Origin: Aplectana chamaeleonis
Taxonomy: Eukaryota; Nematoda; Chromadorea; Rhabditida; Cosmocercidae
DNA: 64,000 bases
Direction: 5' to 3'
Assembly (NCBI GenBank): GCA_029168955.1
Contig: JAPDOI010000718.1
Span: forward strand, 124,001 to 188,000
Under the pieces are notes generated by a model. That model was not told the origin of the DNA. It did not search any database and saw only the letters and a list, made by a program, of their open reading frames with translations. The translations under genes were made by a program, and so were the position numbers. Shown here in pieces: positions 1 through 11,123 of the stretch; the first letter of the stretch is position 1, and each line of letters begins with the position of its first letter.

Positions 1-228
1 TGCGACCGCACGCGCTCGAGGCAGTCGAATTCCCAACGTCGAAGCCGACTCGATATGGCTTTTTTATACAGTTTTCTCCAGTTTTGTTTACTTTTCAGTT
101 TCAAAAACCCACCTTGAGTCAGCAGGTCGGCGGCTGCGGCGCTGGAAACTCTTCCGACTCGAAAGCGCGCGGCCACAAAGCGTGTCGAGACGCAATTGCA
201 GACCGGAATTTGGCCCACAGAAGCACAG
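1..228. mobile_element. TA-flanked palindromic MITE, right half only
   Basis: This is the right half of a short palindromic element seen complete at 17136-17414. It carries the shared GTGTCGAGACGCAATTGC core and ends in GAAGCACAG followed by TA (229-230). The left half lies beyond the window edge. TA at the ends of all copies suggests mobilisation by a Tc1/mariner-type transposase; no protein is encoded. Confidence 0.8.
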
Positions 229-915
229 TAAATCATTTCGATCACAGAGTGATTGTTCCAGATCCATCAATAAGCAACACACCACAACTTTAATTTTCAG
301 ACCATTCGCTACCTATTGTGTGCAAGATTTATATCGATACTTACTCTGTAGACAGACAATTCGTTTGAAAAATTCTGGCAAAGAAAAAACCCTAATGCAC
401 TAAAAATGTGTTATATAATAGACCAGACAAAAAAAAACAGAGAAAAAGCCACATATCACTAAAGGCGTCCATCGTTCAACGAACAAAATGATTTTAGTTT
501 TTCGTAGTTTTCTGAATATTGCCTTCTTTCTTTTTTTCCAAAACAAATTTCAGCTCTTATTTTTTTTAGGCATGGTAGAACTGCAATTTTCTAACTTTCA
601 GTACCACGTTCGAAAATCTCATTTTCTATTTTTTCCGACTACTTGCCTATTTTTAATTTTATTTGAAAAAAAAATTAAAACTTTGGGGTCATAATAAAGA
701 GCGTAATTTGCTGAGGTGTAAAATGGGTGAGCAGAGGCATAGAGAATAGGCACAGACAAAAAAAACAAAAATGAAATTGTTGTTGGCAATAAAAAATTAT
801 TCCACATTAAAAATTCTAAGAATGCACCGGATTGGATAAATTCTCTTGTAGAGTGTTTTCGATAAAATATGAAAAAACTGAAAGTCTAACAAAATTTTTA
901 GTGAATATATAGATT
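229..915. other. unassigned AT-rich DNA
   Basis: T- and A-rich sequence with only short open frames and no recognisable protein, repeat end or RNA gene. Confidence 0.5.
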
Positions 916-1932
916 TTACTCACTATTCGTGCCTGGTCCGGTCCGGTAGGGCGGGTTGGAGGTGGCGGACGCTTTTGATGGCCTCATGCTCGGCATTTTC
1001 CATTGGATCTAAAAACCGAAAATTAATATCTGTATTTGTACATTATTTGTGATTCTCTTTAACACATGTTCGTATTGTATCTGTTTTATGTATTTGGATC
1101 CAATCGTGAGCACAAATATAAATATTAGACTTTGCGGCAATACACTAAAAGGCAGGCGGCTGTAAACCCGAGTCAACATTGGGTGTCCTGCTATCAACGA
1201 ACAAATATCAAATAAGGTCAGAAACAGCCTCAGCCCGTGTATTCTTGCCTTACCTGGTTGTAGTCGGCACCTGGGTACCCGGCAAAGCCGCAGAATGCTT
1301 TATTGTACTCCGTAAGCCACCGAAGTTGCTCGGAAATGGATCCGATGGGTAGGCCTGAAACAAAATCGATTATTGATTTTTAGTGGAATTAAAAAGTCCG
1401 AAAATATGTCTTACCTCCGGCGGCTGCATACAAAATGCAGCATGGGATAGTAGGGCTCAGCGGCCCATCGCGGCGGATCCGGATAGGTGTTCTCCTGTGC
1501 GGCCACAGGTTGACCAGGCCATCGAGCAGGATAGAATCCCTGCGCTTGAAGGGTATCAACGAAGGGCGTCTGATGGAGCATCGACTTATCACCGTCACTG
1601 AAAACGATCACCGATGAAGAATCGTCTCTCTTCTGGCACCTTGGCCACGCCTCCTTCTCCTTGTGGACCGTGTGACGGCGGCCGCCGCTGCGGCTGCGAA
1701 TACGGTAGACGAGGGGGGCGGAGCCGGCTGATTGGAGCACAGCGGGCGACATGACATTTTTATGAAATTTTATGGCGGTTTTGCAGATTGTAAATTGCGG
1801 CGTGTCGCAGAGAATATTTAAGACCCATGGTGGTCTTTAAAGGTGTGCCGACGGCAAGAGGACTTACGTGAATTCGGGGGCACACCACCATGGCCAGACA
1901 GCTCCACCTGCTGATTTCATCATTGAAGACAT
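916..1932 (-). CDS. putative spliced host gene, function unknown
   Basis: Four exons can be drawn from splice signals. Exon A (1868-1932) starts with ATG directly after a TTTCAG acceptor, which could also be a trans-splice site, and ends AC|GTAAGT. Exon B (about 1415-1693) opens after GCAG in the matching phase and runs through a Tyr/Pro/Trp-rich stretch to GAG|GTAAGA. Exon C (1254-1354) lies between TTTCAG and CAG|GTAAGG. Exon D (916-1008) follows TTTTTAG and ends TAA. Exons C and D join in phase 0 (...GADYNQ|IQWKMPS...). The strong donor of exon B does not keep frame into C; a weaker donor at 1432 (TTT|GTATGC) or a 1-bp lesion could explain this. I recognise no domain. Exon edges are seen; the whole model is inference. 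Confidence 0.45.
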
Positions 1933-2584
1933 CTGAAAGGGGCATGTTACTACGATAGGACTAACGTAGATCTGAAGAGTAAGGAAGCATCCAGAAATGA
2001 AACGCATTCACAGCTCTTATCGCTGCAGATATCAAGCAAAACATACAATACCCGCGCTAAGTCTTGTAGAAACGGGGAGCATGTGGCAAAGTTGGCGGAA
2101 TAGCGTCCGATGCATGTAACTTTTTTGGATCGTGAAAACGCTATCATACTCAAAGATCAAATTGTGGTGCGCGCGAAGCGCGCACCAGATTTGGTTTTGA
2201 ATTGGCCCCGCACGCAACCCGTTTTTCCAAATCTCAATTCAGAGTGAACGAAGAAATAAGCACTAAATTGCATTCAAAAGAGCGCAAAAAGTTGGTAGAG
2301 TAACCCAAAAATGGTCTGGAATGGTTTACTGGCTTTCGAGTAAAAAGTGAAAGATCGCGCATTTTTGTTTTTAATCTCCCTTTTTTCAGACGGCGTACAC
2401 GATCTTATTGGTACACTTAAAATTGAGCTAGGGAGCTCATTTTTGGGAAGGAGGCTGGAAATGGATGCAGGTCGCTCATATTCCTATTTGAACTTGATAC
2501 CTCAACCTTGAAGGGTACCTCAAAATCGTGGGTTTACATAACAAATTAGCCGTGGAGCACGAAAACTGCTTGGACATGTTACGG
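1933..2584. other. unassigned DNA upstream of the 0.9-1.9 kb gene
   Basis: No coding region or repeat end is recognised apart from the perfect hairpin at 2166-2186. It could hold upstream exons or the promoter of the minus-strand gene, but nothing in it proves this. Confidence 0.4.
2166..2186. other. perfect GC-rich hairpin
   Basis: GGTGCGCGC and its exact complement GCGCGCACC are separated by GAA, giving a 9-bp stem with a 3-nt loop. No T-tract or gene end follows, so a terminator role is not supported. Confidence 0.6.
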
Positions 2585-2747
2585 CTCTGGAGCAGGGGTG
2601 TGCGGCAAAGGAATTTAAAATTTCGGCAAACGGCAACGGCAACGGCAAACCCCAAAAATGACCGGCAAACGGCAAAACGGCAAACGGCAAAATCGATTTT
2701 GTGCTATAATACACCAACGTTTACTTACAAGGAAGGGTTGCCAACCT

Positions 2748-3206
2748 CAGTTGGAGTCTCGGGATGCAATTTTAATATGTTTTAGGGGGAAGACAGTGTT
2801 CCAATATCCAATGCTCCGAATCTGCCGAATGCCTCAGCCTCTCCCTAAAAAGGTCAAAATCTGATCAAGACCTGAACGGTTCGGCCGAAGTGAGTAGAGC
2901 TGATTTAACGATGGAATTACCTTTAGATATGTTCAGAATAGATGTAAAAAATTTTGGTGCATTGGTTCTGTTAAGATAAGGAATTATGCATTGTTGCCCA
3001 AGCCCTGATCTATTCTGAACATACATGAAGGTAATTCAGTCGTTAAACCAGCTCACTTCGGCCGAGCCGTTCTGGCCTTGTTCAAATTTGATCCTTTTTA
3101 GGGACTGCCTGGGGGGGCATTTAGCAGATTCTGAGTGTGATATTGGAACACTTTCCTCCCCCTAGAACATATTAAAAGTGCATCCTGAAACTCCATTTGA
3201 TGTAAG
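2748..3206. repeat. foldback (long inverted repeat) element
   Basis: Left arm (about 2748-2955) and right arm (about 2992-3206) are inverted copies, roughly 75-80% alike by eye. They include AATATGTT, the G-run plus GTGTTCCAATATC, and CGGCCGAAGTGAG. The end of a related copy lies at about 54136-54212. Terminal duplications are not clear. Confidence 0.7.
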
Positions 3207-4043
3207 CAACAATTCCTTGTTAGACATGTCGTATTTCATGCAATATCTCCCAGTTATTTCTGTTAGTAACAAGTAGTAGGCTCAGGGATCTCAATTTCAC
3301 TCACTTTCACTCACTTCAAACCACGATTGTATAATTACCTGTGTGAGGCTGCAGGAGTGGAGTAAGACTAGTCTAGTTGAATGCAGTGCTCACGGTAAAA
3401 GCAGCCTTTGAATTTTCAAATCAAAAGCTCCGAGGGGCATGCTGATCGAATGCACAGAATGAGGGGCACCTACAGACAGTTCGACTGGTACAACGCGCGC
3501 GACGGAAGTCCGCTGCGCTCACGTCCTCGCTGGAGCGCAGCGAGTAGTGCGTTTAGCCAGCTGTACTGCTCTTGAGCTCTTTCCTTTCTGTGTATTCGGC
3601 CTAAAAGCCGGCACGAGGCCAATAACAGCAACAATGTTGTTTCCCTAAAAGTTGGCTCTCTACTCCACCCGCTTGGGTTGCGCGCCTTCAAGCGACAAGC
3701 AGGGAAGAAGCTCTTGTATTATTAGTATCTGTTCGTTGACTTTTGGTACCTGACTCATGCATTTTATACAACGCTTGCCTTATGCGACGCATATCAAATG
3801 AATAAATAAATGTCGGCTTAAAAAAACAACAAATCGATCTATACCGTCCCGAAACTTGAATGTGATTCACCCGCCCCACTCACCTCCCCTGTGGCTACCG
3901 AGGAAGTGTGGGGGGCGAGTACACCACGTTCAAGTTTCGGGGCCGTATATTGCTATTTGTTGCTCGTTTTAGGCCAGCTTTCCACACTGTTGTTGCAATG
4001 GGACTCGAACCCTTCGATCTCTGGCAAAAAGTTGAATGCGGTT
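3207..4043. other. unassigned interior of the hAT-like element
   Basis: No transposase or host exon is recognised. A tRNA-like B box near 3998-4012 (minus strand) lacks any supporting cloverleaf. The short inverted match CACTCACCTCCCC...GTGTGG near 3880-3912 is unremarkable. Confidence 0.4.
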
Positions 4044-4047
4044 TTAA

Positions 4048-4998
4048 AGGCAGTGTTCACGATGAAAAAAGTGTTTGAAATTTTACTAGGAATGGGTAGT
4101 GGAGGGACACTCTGTAACGTTAAAGGCAGCATACACGCTCGTAAACGTGGTTGGGATAACCATGTGAATCGAACCGTATGGCTTACAACATAATGCCTAC
4201 GTCTTTTGAAGTGTCAAAAACGACCCACAATGCCGCTTCATGAGTTAGAAGTTGGCCCCGCCCTGTATTTTCACGCCCCCTGTATTTGCCCTTTCTCTCT
4301 AACGCAGGGTTGTTGGGTCGTCTTCGCCGTCAGTGACGTGTGTGGTTCACTTGTTCGGCAATCTACCAACAGTACCGACGGTGAATATGACCCAGCAACC
4401 GTGCGTTGCAGGAAAATGGCAAATACAGGGGGCGTGAAAATACAGGGCGGGGCCAACTTCTTACTCGTATAGCGGCATTGTGGGTCGTTTTTGACACTTC
4501 AAAATGAGTAGGCGTTGTAATCTGGGCCATAACATTCTATTTCTGTAGTTATCTCAATCACGTTTACGAGCGTGTATGCTGCCTTTAACGTCGAAAGAAC
4601 GCATGAAAACGAGCCAGGAAGAGCCCCAAAAGAGCCCGAAGTTGCCACTTTGAGCACAAGGCAAACCCCAAAAGCGCATTGCCCGCCCACCGACGTGAAC
4701 GAATGAAAGCTTGAATTCGTGAGATGAGCGATGATTCCCGATTATTGGCCCATTTCTTCTCTTCATTCTCGACTTCTCTCTTTACTCAGGTCATCTCGCA
4801 TACATCGGCTGCAAAAGACGGAAGTTACAAGCCTCAGAAAACTCGTCCACCATGCTTCTCTAGCTCAATTTTTGAGGGACCATAACTCCGTTTCTAGAAG
4901 GTCTTGTACGATTCCAAAAACATCATTGGAATCAGCATGGGGCCGTATTCATAATAGGCGGAAAAGCAGAAAAACTATTTTTATCGTGGACTCTGCCT
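4048..4998. mobile_element. TTAA MITE (AGGCAGTG family), split by a second TTAA element
   Basis: It starts AGGCAGTGTTCACGAT after TTAA (4044-4047) and ends ATCGTGGACTCTGCCT before TTAA (4999-5002). Without the insert at 4134-4584 (plus its TTAA) it is about 490 bp, the normal size of this family here (compare 54218-54705, 488 bp). The right part has the family signature GACCATAACTCCGTTTC. It encodes no protein. Confidence 0.88.
4134..4584. mobile_element. second TTAA foldback element nested in the MITE
   Basis: The termini are AGGCAGCATACACGCTCGTA and its exact inverse, flanked by TTAA (4130-4133, 4585-4588). Almost the whole 451 bp is palindromic: an inner arm containing GGCCCCGCCCTG recurs inverted at about 4445-4460, >90% alike. 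The uninterrupted host site in sister MITE copies (around 32683 and 54292) shows where it inserted. TTAA duplication recalls piggyBac, but the ends are not the usual CCY, so superfamily is unresolved. Confidence 0.85.
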
Positions 4999-5396
4999 TT
5001 AATCGCTGCCTTCAAAGATTTTTCATTGTTTCATTTTTACACCATTTCATAACAAACCCAGCTCTGTCATTGAGTCAACCCACCATTTCAGCTAATGATA
5101 TCGAAACAATGATATTATTGAACACCGCCTTCAATGACCGCTGTGAATATTGATCAACTTTCAAAAAGCCGGACAAAGTGTTAGCAGAACTGATAAATTC
5201 TCTGTCCCAATTATTACCATCAGCCAACCAACCGACCATAAGCGGGCCTATATATACGAGTTCTCAACTGGTTCGTATGTCACAACAGTGCTGCTTTTGC
5301 GATACAACTTTGATTTCACTTGGTTTTGTTATCTTAGAAATTGCAGTAAACGGTATGCCTCTGAAAAAGGGGTTTTTGTAATTTTGGCATGTTTAA

Positions 5397-5855
5397 AGGC
5401 AGTGTTCACGATAAAAGTCGTTTTTCTGTTTTCCCGACTATCTTGAAAACGGTCCCATGCTGATTCCAATGATGTCCCTGGAATCGTACAAGACCCCTGG
5501 AAACGGAGTTATGGCCCCTCAAAATTCAGCTAGGGAAGCATTCTGGACGAGTTGTCCGAGGCTTGTAACTCCCGTTTTTAGCAGCCGCCAAAAGTGCGAA
5601 CTGGCTCTGAGTAAAGAGCGACGCTGAGAATGAAGGGAAGAACGGGGCTTTTGATCGGAATTCATCGCTCATTTAACCACGAATTCAGGGGAACAGTTAT
5701 AGGACGTGGGCGGAGTGGCCCAATGGGTTGGCTGGCCCACGAGATTTTCACCCACCTACCGGTCGTGTTTCTTCCGTTCTTAATCTTCTTAGAGGGACCC
5801 AAAGCTTACGTTTTAGCCTAAAAAACGTGCCATTTTTTCTTCGTGAACACTGCCT
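5397..5855. mobile_element. TTAA MITE (AGGCAGTG family)
   Basis: AGGCAGTGTTCACGATAAAA begins after TTAA (5393-5396); TTCGTGAACACTGCCT ends before TTAA (5856-5859). Length 459 bp. Its right half differs from the commoner type and matches the copies ending at 27755 and 48107 (TGGCCCAATGGGTTGG region), which defines a subfamily. Confidence 0.88.
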
Positions 5856-6217
5856 TTAAGGGGTTAGGAATTTGATGATTAAAATAAGACATTTGGGGCT
5901 CCCGAACAATTTAGAACTCGAACGAACTCCTCTGATTCCCCAGTCGAGATGTTTTCATCAGTTAGCGATTGAACGGGTACAATAATACATTAAATGAACT
6001 AGAAGCTGGAACTAGTCAAAATAATTATTCGTAGCAGCTCCGAGTAGCTGACCAACCCAGAAACTGCGGTGAGCGCAAATCTTGTTGTTTTGACGAATTT
6101 TTGCCGAAAATTTGCCGTTTTAGACGGTTTTTTTCGGCAAACGGCAACGGCAACGGCAGACCCCAAAAATGGCCGGCAAACGGCAAACGGCAATTGCCGC
6201 ACACCCCTGCTCTGGAG

Positions 6218-6694
6218 ACCGGGGTGTGTGGGTGAATTTGCAGCCAATCAACACAGGTCGTCGGAGATAAGTACTGAACTTGTCAGATTTCGTATTCATG
6301 ACACGTCATCGATCGATAATCAAGATTATCGATTTTCACACTTTTTGCACAAATTGCGGCAAGGAGTGGTGATTGCTGATGGGATTGGTTTTCTCGGTTC
6401 GAGAATTTCGCTCATCAGACATTATCTATAAATACCAATCAATAATATTGATTTTTTCGCCTGTTTCACAAAATGCCGCAATGATTTTTGATTGTTGATG
6501 GCTCTAAGTCACTTGTTTGGGAAATTCTTCTCATCATGCAACATAATGAGTGGTATTTTTCACTGTTTTGGGTGATAAGTTTTAAAAGTTATACTCATAA
6601 GACAATGTCGTCTGTTAGATGTTTCATCATTCCAAAATGGAAATCGTTGAGCAAAATTGAAGTTAGAAAGGGAACCTCCGGAAAAAAGATGTGA
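6218..6694. other. unassigned DNA
   Basis: AT-rich DNA between the hAT-like element and the foldback. No gene or repeat end is recognised. Confidence 0.45.
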
Positions 6695-7697
6695 AATTTC
6701 TGAAAATTTAGCTTCCTGGCAAACGTAACGATTTGGTAATGGTGAAAAAAGCTTCAAAAATATCTTGAAATATCTTAAAAAATGATTTGGCGTAAAATGG
6801 CCTGGAAATATAAAAAAGCTAGGAAATGAAGTGAAATAACCAAAAATGCGATTTGGTGGTCGATCATTTCACAAGCTTCTCCGTTAAACTTATCAAAACG
6901 AAATCAAGCGCGCAACGGAAACATTAAGCCATTTTTGAAAGCTATATTAAAGGCAGTGTTCACGATAATCTTCAATTGTGAGATAACTCGCTATATCGAT
7001 TAAGTGGCCCCCGGATAGACCTAAAATCATGCAGAAATTGAGAAAAACGCGCCAGAAGTACACGAAATCCTTAAGTATCACCCCGCCTCTTAAGTATCAC
7101 AGGAACTGTTTGTTGTGACAATGAAATCTTTTGTGGACCCGTCTTTTGCAATTCTCTGCTTTCTGTTGTTCCGTTCTCTCTTTAGGACCCTAACTAATAC
7201 TGCTTTGCATAAAATATTTTTCTATATTCGATTGACCTCATTTTCCACCGGTGACAACCGCCATGAACATGTTCATTCAACCGGACAACTAGTCCATGCT
7301 ATAGAACAATGTCACTGAGATACGACGTTTTAATGCGTTTCTCGCCGTTTCTTCGTAATTTTGGTAACACTTGGAGGCCAACGCATTGTTTTATGTGAAA
7401 AACTCGAGGACGAAAATCATCGTGAACACTGCCTTTAAGGGAGTCAGCATAGGTGAGCTAGGCGAACTCCATTCCACATCGTGCTTGATTTCGTTTTGAT
7501 GAGTTTAACGGAGAAGCTTGTGAAATGATCGACCACCAAATCGCATTTTTGGTTATTTCACTTCATTTCCTAGCTTTTTTATATTTCCAGGCCATTTTAC
7601 GCCAAATCATTTTTTAAGATATTTCAAGATATGTTTGAAGCTTTTTTCACCATTACCAAATCGTTACTTTTGCCAGGAAGCTAAATTTTCAGAAATT
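6695..7697. repeat. large foldback with nearly identical arms
   Basis: The left arm (6695-6912) and right arm (7480-7697) are 218-bp inverted copies with only about four mismatches seen by eye (about 98% identity). The loop is about 80 bp plus a TTAA MITE (6951-7434). Such similarity means a young element, ongoing gene conversion between the arms, or an assembly effect. No coding frame is present. Confidence 0.88.
6951..7434. mobile_element. TTAA MITE in the loop of the foldback
   Basis: AGGCAGTGTTCACGAT follows TTAA (6947-6950); ATCGTGAACACTGCCT precedes TTAA (7435-7438). Length 484 bp. It sits in the loop of the foldback, so it inserted later than the foldback formed or shares a hot target. 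Confidence 0.88.
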
Positions 7698-8314
7698 GCT
7701 ACCTAATTTCAGTATTTACTCCAATAGAAGTACACCTTTAATAGAAGTACACCTCTTTTCGGAGTGGACCCCCGGTGCATGGGTAAGTGATTGGCTACTC
7801 GAATGTGGCATTTGAGAGATACCAGTTTGCCCGAGATTTTTTCAATACCGTAAGGTTTGAATATTCACAAAAAAACTATCGGCCAACCCTTCCTGGACAA
7901 AGATTGCTTGTATGGGACAACTTACGATCAAACCTCAGCGAACACTAAATGACCAGGAAAAAACGCAGAGCTAAGGTTTGGCATTGGTGTTATTCGCTGC
8001 ATGTGCACGGAGTTTATTTAGGTTTTTTGCAAATATTTTTGTTAGATTGGGTTTAGTCGATCAAAGTCGACTTGTTTTGGCCCTAGACTTTGACTTCAGC
8101 GGTGCTTGAAAAACCAAGATTCCCCAGTGTTACGAAGATTGGATCATTTCTGTATAGAAATCGCTTATACGAGGAAATCGGAAACCACCAATGGTAGACC
8201 TAACCTATAGTGGATTGTGGACGCAAAGAACTCGTTTCTGGAAAAGCTGTTGTCAGGTCGTTTAAGAACCGGGGTTTAGAATCGCTGTGGATGGCTTGAA
8301 AGGAGATAAGTTAA

Positions 8315-8763
8315 AGGCAGTATTCACAATAAATTTCACTTCCGATATCAACTCGGTCTACAGAAGGTCTGGTGCCCTGTATAGCAAGGCATGCCTAAAA
8401 ACCACGCAAAAGACTCGTTTTTGAGCCAAAATAGGCCCTTCCTTTTTTACGCTGATTTTTAAGCGTGGAGGAATTGACCGTTAGAAGTATGATACCTATC
8501 AGTGCAATGAAGCGATCAGATCACTTATCACTACTTCCTTGACTTGATTATTCCTGTAATCTGGGTCTTCATTTGTTCATTCCGAGGGGGCGGATTTCGG
8601 GCACCAGGCGTGTCTGGGGCACCAAAACGCTTGTTTGCAGCCGTTATTTTGCCACTCCTGGTTCGTTTTCTTTACCGTTTTTCGACACTGGGAGCCCAGG
8701 ATCCTTCTCGCCTATCATTTCACTGTGGAAAGTCACCGATGATGTTCTTCGTGAACGCTGCCT
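8315..8763. mobile_element. TTAA MITE
   Basis: AGGCAGTATTCACAATAAA follows TTAA (8311-8314); TTCGTGAACGCTGCCT precedes TTAA (8764-8767). 449 bp, with two substitutions in the left end, so somewhat older than neighbours. Confidence 0.85.
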
Positions 8764-9004
8764 TTAAATTCTTTTTAAGAATAATAAGTCGATGAAGCTC
8801 GTGTCGACAAAATCGAAAGCGAACTTATACATTTTTTAGAAGAAATTAACTTGGGAAATGTGTGAATTTATGATATCAGAGATTGTGGAAGCATCAATTC
8901 ATTTGAGCCCAGTCTGAAATTATATTAAATACAACTTTTTGGTGTTATACTGGAATTCATAAAATGTGAAGAGTCTATCATTGGAAATTCAAAAAACTGC
9001 GCCG

Positions 9005-9165
9005 AATAATAGAAGTACACCCTCTAATAGAAGTACACCTCTATTAAAAGTACACCAAAAAGAGAGGGCTGAGAATTAGAAGTATAGCCTTTATTTGAAG
9101 TGCGCCTCTTATAGAAGTACATATAAAATAGGGGTTTGAGTATTAGAAGTACATGTACTTCTAAA
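9005..9165. repeat. short minisatellite, TAATAGAAGTACACCTC unit
   Basis: About six decaying copies of a 17-18-bp unit (AATAGAAGTACACC) lie in tandem, and two more copies sit at 7722-7756. The array ends in the palindrome AGAAGTACATGTACTTCT. It belongs to the ends of the putative 7708-9180 element. Confidence 0.75.
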
Positions 9166-9333
9166 AGAGAAAATACGGTATGTGACTTGTGTGCCGAAGT
9201 TCCCTAAAAGCGCTTTGTTTTTGAAGGAAATAGTTTTGGCAATCGTTTTTTAAACCCATTCACGACCACCACCACGCCTAATTTTGGGTGACTGCACGTT
9301 CGGACCTTGTGCATTATTGTGTTACCGTATAAT

Positions 9334-9353
9334 GTGTCCCACCGGTGGGACAC
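9334..9353. repeat. 20-bp perfect palindrome
   Basis: GTGTCCCACCGGTGGGACAC is its own reverse complement. A one-base variant lies at 11124-11143 near the other end of the same element, so it is probably a subterminal motif. Confidence 0.75.
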
Positions 9354-9415
9354 GCTGGCTTGAATAGCGTCTCACGGGTTACTGTTTTTGATTTTTTTGT
9401 GTCTACTGTGCTTAT

Positions 9416-10725
9416 CTGGGTCAAATTCCGGTCCGCATGTGCGTCTCGACACGCTTTGTGGCCGCACGCTTTCAAGTCAGAAGAGTTTCTAGCGCCGCAG
9501 CTGCCGCTCTGTTAACTCTAGGTGGGTTTCAGAAACTGGAAACTGAACAAAATTGAAGAAAACTGTGTAGAAAAGCCATATCAAGTCGGCTTTGGAGCTG
9601 GGAACTCGACTGACTCAAGCGCGTGCGGCCGCAAAGCGTGTCGAGACGCAATTGCGGACCGAGATTTCACTTACAAGGGAGGTATACAAAGCGTAGGTCT
9701 GATCTGCCAAAACGACTAGTGTCGTTAGCATCTCTTGTGGCTCAATAGTAAAAATGCGCAGTATCCGGCCCCGAGCTGCAGGTTCCAAGAAGTTACAAGC
9801 CTAAAAAGACTTTTTTGTTTTTTGTGCTTTTTGTACCTTCCAAAAAGCGCGTTATTCTTCGGAAAATCCGGAAACGGACCTCATAAATGTGTTCAGCACC
9901 CAAAACTACCACCCTGAGCAAATTTTGGGTGAACGAACATTTTCCGTACTTTCTCCAGACTCGCTTGTACGGATTTTCGGTTGGGCGCTTATTTCTACTA
10001 ATTGAGGGCTCTGGAAGCGTTTTAGAAAAATGTTCCAGATTTGACTTAAAATTTTCCCAGGGGGTTTTTTTGGGGCGCTGATCACGAATCTGTGGTTAAT
10101 TAGTCAATTTTCCAATGTTTTCGGCTCATTTCGTTTGAAGCTTCCCAACCGGGGAAAATTTCGAGGGAAAAACGCCACTTTCGAGATTTCCGGTTTTCTG
10201 CGATAGATATGTCTCAAAATCATTTGCTGAGGGTTATTTAGAGTGCTGAACACGAATACAGTGGGTATACGGTAGTTTGGTCAAAATCTCAGATTTTACT
10301 CAAAACTTGTAGACGGGGGTTATTCGGGGTGGAGAATACTAAATCAACGTCCGTTTGCCGATTTTCAAAATACTAAGGTGGGTTTTGACCCCTAAATGAC
10401 ATGTTACCTACCGTAACCTACAGTAAACCTCAAAATTTCGACAAATGAACTCCAGATTCGTGTTCACCACCCTAGGTTATCCCTACATACAACTTTTGAG
10501 CTAAATCCGAGAAAATTTTTTGAAACTCAAAAAAAAAATGCCTGATGGGGTAGTATCCTTGCCTTTTCTCCAGGCTTAAAAAGTGCTCATAACTTTTTTG
10601 AACCTGCGGCTCGCGGCGGGATACTGCGCATTTTTACTATTGAGCCAGAAGAGATACTAACCATACTTGTCGTTTTGGCAGATCCGACCTACGCTTCTTA
10701 TACTTCCCTTGTCAGATAAGCACAG
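9416..10725. mobile_element. TA-flanked palindromic MITE, split by a Tc5-like element
   Basis: It starts CTGTGCTTATCTGGG after TA (9414-9415) and ends GATAAGCACAG before TA (10726-10727), like the complete copy at 17136-17414. The middle 9674-10711 is a Tc5-like insertion; rejoining the flanks restores the usual right arm of the MITE, which proves the order of insertion. Confidence 0.85.
9674..10711. mobile_element. Tc5-like foldback MITE, type A
   Basis: The ends are CAAGGGAGGTATAC and inverse TATACTTCCCTTG, with trinucleotides TTA (9671-9673) and TCA (10712-10714) in the context CT-NA-G. C. elegans Tc4 and Tc5 duplicate TNA at CTNAG targets; the family link is by that rule and the CAAGGG end. 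The 1038-bp body is an imperfect inverted repeat with recurrent ATTCGTGTTCANCACCC modules. No protein. Confidence 0.82.
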
Positions 10726-11123
10726 TATATTGTAGCTAGCAACGATTGTCGGACAGTGTCAGAGTTTGAGCTTCCGAGACGCTTTCTTTATCGAAAAACA
10801 ATTACTCAAGACCAAAACGGGGTCAACTGAACTCCAACGCTTTCGGAAGAGTGAACGAGCTCCAGACGATGGGTTTCTTTCAAGCAACTTGAAAGCTAGC
10901 AATAGAAAGGGAAAGAAATCATAAGGTCCTTTTAAAGTCGCTTTACAGTTGTTTTTCCTTTTACTTCAGCCCTCCTAATTTTGAAAAAGTCTAAATAAGT
11001 TGTTACATTTTACCTACTGATGGACCACAAGGTTTTTATTTAAGTCTTGGGTAGGTCAAGGTATTGATCATATGTAAGTTCGAAAGGAGTTTCTTGTGGC
11101 GGAAAAATTGATTTTTGAAAAGG

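Larger units (their letters stand above)
2593..6209. mobile_element. hAT-like non-autonomous element with perfect 8-bp target duplication
   Basis: The ends are CAGGGGTGTGCGGCAA (2593) and its inverse TTGCCGCACACCCCTG (ending 6209). Both are flanked by the same 8 bp, CTCTGGAG (2585-2592 and 6210-6217). A CAGGG terminus with an 8-bp duplication is the hAT signature. Inside each end lies an array of CGGCAAA/CGGCAAC units (about 2624-2692 and 6133-6193), in the same orientation at both ends, like hAT subterminal transposase sites. No transposase is visible. The interior holds a foldback (2748-3206) and two TTAA MITEs, so much of the length is later insertion. Confidence 0.8.
7708..9180. mobile_element. 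possible element with TACCGTATTT-type ends and GAAGTACA repeats
   Basis: The left end (CAGTATTTACTCCAATAGAA) and the inverse of the right end (CCGTATTTTCTCTTTTAGAA) match over about 25 bp. Both ends carry the AGAAGTACACC repeat. TACCGTATTT termini recur in Caenorhabditis repeats, which is the reason for the guess. It holds a TTAA MITE (8315-8763) and otherwise unrecognised DNA. No clear target duplication was found. Confidence 0.45.

Noticed and set aside
3990..4020. tRNA-like B box (GGGTTCGAGTCCC, minus strand)
   Set aside because: No A box, acceptor stem or anticodon arm can be drawn around it, even after removing the adjacent MITE.
4731..5153. 140-codon frame on the plus strand
   Set aside because: Most of it is the right half of a TTAA MITE, and the same frame recurs broken in other copies.
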